A model generated the notes under the pieces. That model saw only the letters and a program-made list of their open reading frames with translations, searched no databases and was not told where the DNA came from. A program made the translations under genes and the position numbers. A stretch of DNA of 64,000 nt from Microvirga lupini. Its GTDB lineage: Bacteria; Pseudomonadota; Alphaproteobacteria; Rhizobiales; Beijerinckiaceae. Below, piece by piece: positions 60,367-64,000 of the stretch. How positions within the stretch are numbered: position 1 is the first letter of the stretch; each line of letters opens with the position of its first letter. The stretch covers positions 1 through 64,000 of the forward strand of contig NZ_JACHWB010000006.1 of the NCBI RefSeq assembly GCF_014191055.1, read 5' to 3'.

Positions 60367-60618
60367 GGGCTTGCCGTCACCGCAGCAGAAGATTTGACAG
60401 CTGTCATGCGAAGCCGGGTGCCAGTGGCGTGCATTCACCCTGCCGGAACGGACATTCTGCTCGACATATCGCGGCCCATCATCCTCAGCATTTTGTCATC
60501 AGCCTTTGTAGTCCCACTACAACGGATAGGACACTGACGTTGGCCACTACTGCTTGTTGACAGGTGAGGCGCCGGAGGATCACGATCCTTGAGTGGGAAC
60601 TCCACAAGGAGCGTCACA

Positions 60619-61125
60619 ATGGACAGCTTCGGCCACATTCTGAACTGGCGACTGAAACACGGCTCGCACACGTTTCCCGGGCAAGACGGCGGAACCTGCA
60701 TCAACGAAGCCGCCATCGTGGCGGCCGGCTTCCCGTATCAGCCGGTGCGCTCGGTGGAGGACATGCCGGCGTGCTTCTCGCGTCCGATCTGCCGGCTGGC
60801 GATGCAGCTGAACGACCAAGCCAATGACGAGCAGCGGCAGCATCTGCTGCCCTTCGTCACGCGCTTGGCCTGTGCTGACACGCCGGCTGTGGAGCGGGAG
60901 CGGGAAGCTTACATCGCCTCGCGCATGAGATGGTGTCTCCCGTTCCGGGAAGGTCTCAAGGTTCTGGAGGGCGCACTGGCCATCGGACGGCAGGCGAACG
61001 ACCTCCCGACGGAGGAGGTGAGAACCCGAATGGAGTCTGCTCAACAGAATGCACCGAGGCCCACGTTTGAAACCGACAACTTTCTGTTCTCGAAGTTTCA
61101 GGGATGGTTTGTTGGTATATTCTAG
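60619..61125 (+). CDS. Conserved-type hypothetical protein (168 aa)
   Basis: The ATG at 60619 has AAGGAG upstream, better than the GTG at 60589. The protein starts MDSFGHILNWRLKHGSHTFP and contains GGTCINEAAIVAAGFPYQPV, CFSRPICRLAMQLND, and RLACADTPAVEREREAYIAS. Proteins with this pattern recur in Methylobacterium/Microvirga-like genomes, without known function. No signal or membrane helix. The last 25 residues (ETDNFLFSKFQGWFVGIF) look less conserved and may be altered by the nearby att junction. Confidence 0.72.
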   Translation: MDSFGHILNWRLKHGSHTFPGQDGGTCINEAAIVAAGFPYQPVRSVEDMPACFSRPICRLAMQLNDQANDEQRQHLLPFVTRLACADTPAVEREREAYIASRMRWCLPFREGLKVLEGALAIGRQANDLPTEEVRTRMESAQQNAPRPTFETDNFLFSKFQGWFVGIF

Positions 61126-61905
61126 GAGCAGGCCGATCCTGGTGCCGCGTGTTACTCGACCTTGAAGGCAGTCGGACCCCGCTTATTCGCCTAACAGCAA
61201 GCTGCGGTTTAGGCAGACCTCTGCCTGCTGAGCCAGCTTATAGAATGAGCCTTGAGCTTTCGTGGCTTCTCACCTGGAGATCCTCTGACTTTTAATCAGA
61301 GGGTCCTGGGTTCGAGTCCCAGCGCGCTCACCAATAATATCAAAGGGTTACCGGCACTTGCCCTTTGAGCGATTTCATTCCAGGTAGCCAATAGGTAGCC
61401 AGACGTTTCAAACGGGCGGGGCTCGAGCGCGTCCTAAGTCGAAGCAACCTCCGAGCTGGAAGGCCGAGGTGAGTCGCTCCGCGCGTGCGTCGTGTCCACT
61501 TCGGCTAGATCTGTAGATCTTCGGCGGGGCCACCTATGATGAGGCCTGAAAGGTCCGGTCTCTCGCCGTGAGCAAACCTTCACCTGACACTCCTGAACTT
61601 CCCAGTTTGACCCGGTCCAGACCTTCGTTCGTCTGCCTTGGCGCACCAAGGCCGTATCTTCGGCGAAGTTGAGACGTCATCGGAGACCAGACGGGATAAG
61701 ACTTCAATCAGTCTGCAACATACGGCTTACTATTAGCCCTCGCCGCGTACGAAGGTCGCTACAGTCGGAACTGTGCGCATCGGCCCAGCCCCAGTCTTGC
61801 CGTTTGAAGCAGCTTCACCCCAAGTCAGTACGACCACGATGTTGCCTCTGGAACGGAAGCGGTTTGGGATCCGTTGGATTTGGAGTAGGGAAAGGGGAGA
61901 GGATT
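61126..61905. other. Interval around the tRNA-Lys fragment
   Basis: The only clear content is the tRNA-Lys 3' fragment at 61283-61333. Just after it are two copies of GGTAGCCA (near 61382-61400) that could be integrase arm sites. No integrase gene lies next to it. Other short frames have no likeness. Confidence 0.45.
61283..61333 (+). other. 3' fragment of tRNA-Lys(UUU), likely attachment-site scar
   Basis: The anticodon arm (TCTGA-CTTTTAA-TCAGA, anticodon TTT), T-arm (CTGGG-TTCGAGT-CCCAG) and acceptor strand CGCGCTC-A-CCA are complete. Upstream, the matching 5' acceptor GAGCGCG and the D-arm are absent. A lone 3' part of about 50 bp is what tyrosine-integrase elements leave at one end after inserting into a tRNA gene. 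Confidence 0.8.
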
Positions 61906-62037
61906 GTGGCTCGCTTCGTTGACAGGCCGTTTGACTGGGTGACGGTACTCGCTGTTGCTGCGGGCGCCGCGGTGATGGTGCCAAGTCTCGTGGCTCTCAG
62001 CATGACGCTGGTGTCTGTGATCATGGCCCTCGTGTGA
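61906..62037 (+). CDS. Small membrane protein (43 aa), GTG start
   Basis: AGGGGAGAGG stands five bases before a GTG at 61906. The product, (M)ARFVDRPFDWVTVLAVAAGA then AVMVPSLVALSMTLVSVIMA LV, has one or two hydrophobic helices. It is close to ccoS but on the other strand. No known family; the strong ribosome-binding site is the main support. Confidence 0.45.
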   Translation: MARFVDRPFDWVTVLAVAAGAAVMVPSLVALSMTLVSVIMALV

Positions 62038-62085
62038 CAGAGAGGCTACGCACCACACCCGACTGCTAAATTCCCAGTAGCAAAA

Positions 62086-62334
62086 TCATCGTAACCTCTT
62101 CCTTCGGGCTGTCCCGCCTTCTCCGCCATCCGCTAACGCGGATCGGAGAGGCGGGGATTGTCTCGTTTCCTGACGGTCCTCTCCTGTTACATCGGGGTCC
62201 TCTTCGAGTAGGACCCGTTCCGCCGCCCCGTCGAGATCATCGTACTGCCCGTTGCGGAGAGACCACAGAAAGGCAGCCAGGCCCGCCAGGCCCATGGCGA
62301 GCGCAATGATGATCAACCACCACATGGAACCCAT
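62086..62334 (-). CDS. ccoS: CcoS/FixS, cbb3-type cytochrome oxidase assembly protein
   Basis: The 82-aa protein has one N-terminal membrane helix (MWWLIIIALAMGLAGLAAFL) followed by WSLRNGQYDDLDGAAERVLL, the CcoS signature; the tail is longer and more basic than usual. CcoS is needed to insert cofactors (heme b, copper) into cbb3 oxidase. It lies 25 bp after the ccoI/fixI gene, the normal order of fixGHIS. A start at 62325 is also possible. Confidence 0.93.
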   Translation of the reverse strand: MGSMWWLIIIALAMGLAGLAAFLWSLRNGQYDDLDGAAERVLLEEDPDVTGEDRQETRQSPPLRSALADGGEGGTARRKRLR

Positions 62335-62359
62335 CCGATCTCTCTTCGGGTCCTCGACG

Positions 62360-64000
62360 TCATGAGACCCTGCGGCCCGTGGTCAGCCTCATTGCGTTGG
62401 CGACAACGATGATCGAGGACAGCGACATCGCAATGGCCGCAACGAGCGGCGTTACATAGCCCAGTACTGCAATCGGCACCGCCAAGGCGTTGTAGCCGAC
62501 AGCCAGGGCGAAGTTCTGGAAGATCAACCGGCGCGACCGGCGCGAGATCCCGAGGGCGTCCGTGACTGCCGAGAGACTTTCGTTCAGGAACACGAAGTCC
62601 GCAGCGTTCCGGCCGATGTCTGCCGCCGTAGCCGGTGCCATGGACACGTGAGCGGCTGACAGGGCGGGCGCATCGTTCAGCCCGTCCCCAACCATCAGGA
62701 CCTTCCGGCCCTCCCTTCCAAGAGCCTCGATCCTGTTCACTTTCCCGGCGGGCAGGAGTTCGGCCTTGCTGTCACGCATGCCGAGTTTTGAAGCCAGACC
62801 GCTGACCACTGCGTCCCGATCGCCCGAAAGGATCTCCACCCCTAGGCCATGGCCCACCAGATCGCCTACGGTTTCCCCTGCGTCGGGACGTATGTGATCC
62901 TCCAAGATGAAAGATGCCAAAAGCTCGCCGTTCCTCGCCAGCAAGGACATAGACGCGGCGGGGGCAAGCGTGGGGCTCCCACCCTCCAGTGCCCATTCCG
63001 GCCTGCCAAGCCGATACCTGTCACCATCCTTGAAGGCCTCGAGGCCAAGGCCGGGCACCTCCTCGACGCGATCGAACGCCATGATCGGTTCCGGGCCCCG
63101 GGAGGCTGCGTCCGCTACTGCCTGTGCTGCCGGATGTCGTGACCCAATAGCAATCCCATGCGCGATTTCCATGGCTGACTGTGGAATCTCCCCCGCATTG
63201 ATGAGGGAGGGGCGTCCGAGCGTCAGGGTGCCGGTCTTGTCGAAGGCAACGGAATCGACTTCGGCGAGGCGTTCCAGAGCCGAGCCGTCCTTGACCATGA
63301 TCCCCCGTTCGAACAGGCGCCGCGCAGCCATGACCTGCACGATCGGGACAGCCAGCCCCAAGGCACACGGGCAGGTGATGATCAGTACGGCAATGGCGAT
63401 GGAGATGGACACATGCCAGTCCCCGGTGAGGAGCAGCCAACCCAGAAAGGACAGCAGGGCCATGGAATGGACAACTGGCGAATAAAGAGCGGAAGCACGA
63501 TCAGCCAGTCGCCTATAACGGGCTCGCCCGCCCTCGGCAGCCTCCATCAGGCGGACCATTTCCGCCAAGAAGGAATCCTCTGCCCTTGCCGTCGCTTGAA
63601 CCGTCAGCGGCCCGGTAAGATTCATCACGCCCGCCTGCACAGGTTCACCAGGAGCAACGCGCCCCGGGGCGGATTCGCCGGATACGAGCGAGCGGTCAAC
63701 CTCTGATAATCCATGCGTGACCAAGCCGTCGACCGGGACCCGCTCTCCGGCGACGATCAGCAAGGACGCACCGGGCTCGATCTCAGACACCGGGACATAG
63801 AGCGGCCGACCGTCGTGGATGACGGTGGCGCCAGCGGGAGCAAGCCTTGCAAGGCCTGCCACAGCGGAGCGAGCCTTCTCGCGCATCATATGATCGAGCG
63901 TGCGCCCGATGAGCAGGAAGAAAAGCAGGGAGGTCGCGGCGTCGAAGTAGGCATGCGGTGCGTTGTGGACCGTATCGTAGAGGCTGAGCGCAAAGGCGAG
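62360..64000 (-). CDS. ccoI: CcoI/FixI copper-transporting P-type ATPase (5' end outside the window)
   Basis: The frame is open through the window edge (residues LLFFLLIGRTLDHMMREKAR continue upstream of the internal ATG at 63889). Visible motifs: actuator VSGESAP, metal-site Cys-Pro-Cys in ITCPCALGLAVP, phosphorylation DKTGTLTLG, nucleotide-binding GSRHPAAQA and hinge MVGDGLNDAPAL. FixI/CcoI exports copper to the periplasm for cbb3 oxidase. The missing N-terminus should hold the heavy-metal-binding domain. Gene order with ccoS suggests fixGH lie further right. Confidence 0.94.
   Translation of the reverse strand, partial: LAFALSLYDTVHNAPHAYFDAATSLLFFLLIGRTLDHMMREKARSAVAGLARLAPAGATVIHDGRPLYVPVSEIEPGASLLIVAGERVPVDGLVTHGLSEVDRSLVSGESAPGRVAPGEPVQAGVMNLTGPLTVQATARAEDSFLAEMVRLMEAAEGGRARYRRLADRASALYSPVVHSMALLSFLGWLLLTGDWHVSISIAIAVLIITCPCALGLAVPIVQVMAARRLFERGIMVKDGSALERLAEVDSVAFDKTGTLTLGRPSLINAGEIPQSAMEIAHGIAIGSRHPAAQAVADAASRGPEPIMAFDRVEEVPGLGLEAFKDGDRYRLGRPEWALEGGSPTLAPAASMSLLARNGELLASFILEDHIRPDAGETVGDLVGHGLGVEILSGDRDAVVSGLASKLGMRDSKAELLPAGKVNRIEALGREGRKVLMVGDGLNDAPALSAAHVSMAPATAADIGRNAADFVFLNESLSAVTDALGISRRSRRLIFQNFALAVGYNALAVPIAVLGYVTPLVAAIAMSLSSIIVVANAMRLTTGRRVS

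Noticed and set aside
61247..61333. Complete tRNA-Lys gene
   Set aside because: No 5' acceptor strand GAGCGCG or D-arm is found upstream; only the anticodon-to-CCA part pairs.
1..64000. CRISPR array
   Set aside because: No regularly spaced direct repeats with unique spacers; the only tandem repeats (57313-57372) have no spacers.

Overview
The window looks like accessory DNA from an alphaproteobacterium of the order Rhizobiales. Microvirga, Methylobacterium or Bradyrhizobium-like is my inference. Supporting signs are high-GC coding, RepAB-type partition genes with 16-bp parS palindromes, an RHE_PE00001/DUF1612 plasmid-type protein (one intact copy, one 3' fragment), many Rhizobiales-type hypothetical genes, and a FixI/CcoS pair for cbb3 oxidase assembly at the right edge. 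It reads as a plasmid or island mosaic that IS6-family elements have repeatedly reshaped.

Layout. 0-2.3 kb: IS6 and IS110 debris truncating an M20 amidohydrolase. 2.7-4.1 kb: a small tyrosine recombinase and small ORFs. 4.2-10.2 kb: a LysR regulator divergent from an aminotransferase, an RraA/HMG-aldolase-like enzyme and a complete polar amino-acid ABC transporter; together they suggest uptake, transamination and aldol cleavage of a hydroxylated amino acid. 10.5-14.8 kb: an alpha/beta hydrolase, a membrane class III nucleotide cyclase and an orphan ABC binding protein. 14.8-15.7 kb: a second IS6 element and IS630 debris. 15.8-23.2 kb: a giant secreted SpvB/VCBS/RHS protein whose C-terminal tip carries HAE and CxxC motifs of a deaminase-like toxin. 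24.2-25.6 kb: another IS6 element in an IS630 remnant. 25.7-33.8 kb: one leftward, translationally coupled operon of an IclR regulator, two unrecognised proteins (576 and 245 aa), an M19-like dipeptidase and a polyamine-type ABC transporter; a perfect palindrome overlaps its promoter.

34-35.8 kb is a nest of broken elements (IS110 inside IS3 inside an MFS tail joined to a GNAT start). 35.9-43.3 kb holds small cargo genes (DUF1772, NmrA, a zinc-ribbon protein, an XRE-TolB-TPR protein, secreted hypotheticals) and the intact DUF1612 gene. 43.8-46.9 kb is a repA-repB partition module with five GTT-N10-AAC parS-like palindromes upstream; no repC is present. 47.5-49.7 kb: a dead WGR gene, a TumE/TumA toxin-antitoxin pair and a serine recombinase. 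50.7-57.1 kb: two very large unrecognised proteins (1284 and 848 aa). The second has a PD-(D/E)xK-like N-terminus, a coiled coil and a hydrophobic helix; this pair is my best candidate for an undescribed system. 57.3-58.1 kb: 20-bp tandem repeats, then the DUF1612 3' fragment. 58.2-61.1 kb: a small zinc-finger protein, an MFS exporter and a conserved hypothetical. At 61.3 kb only the 3' part of a tRNA-Lys gene is present, a likely attachment-site scar. After it come a small membrane ORF and the ccoI-ccoS end of the fixGHIS cluster.

All calls are from reading the sequence and ORF translations by eye; no database search or structure prediction was run.
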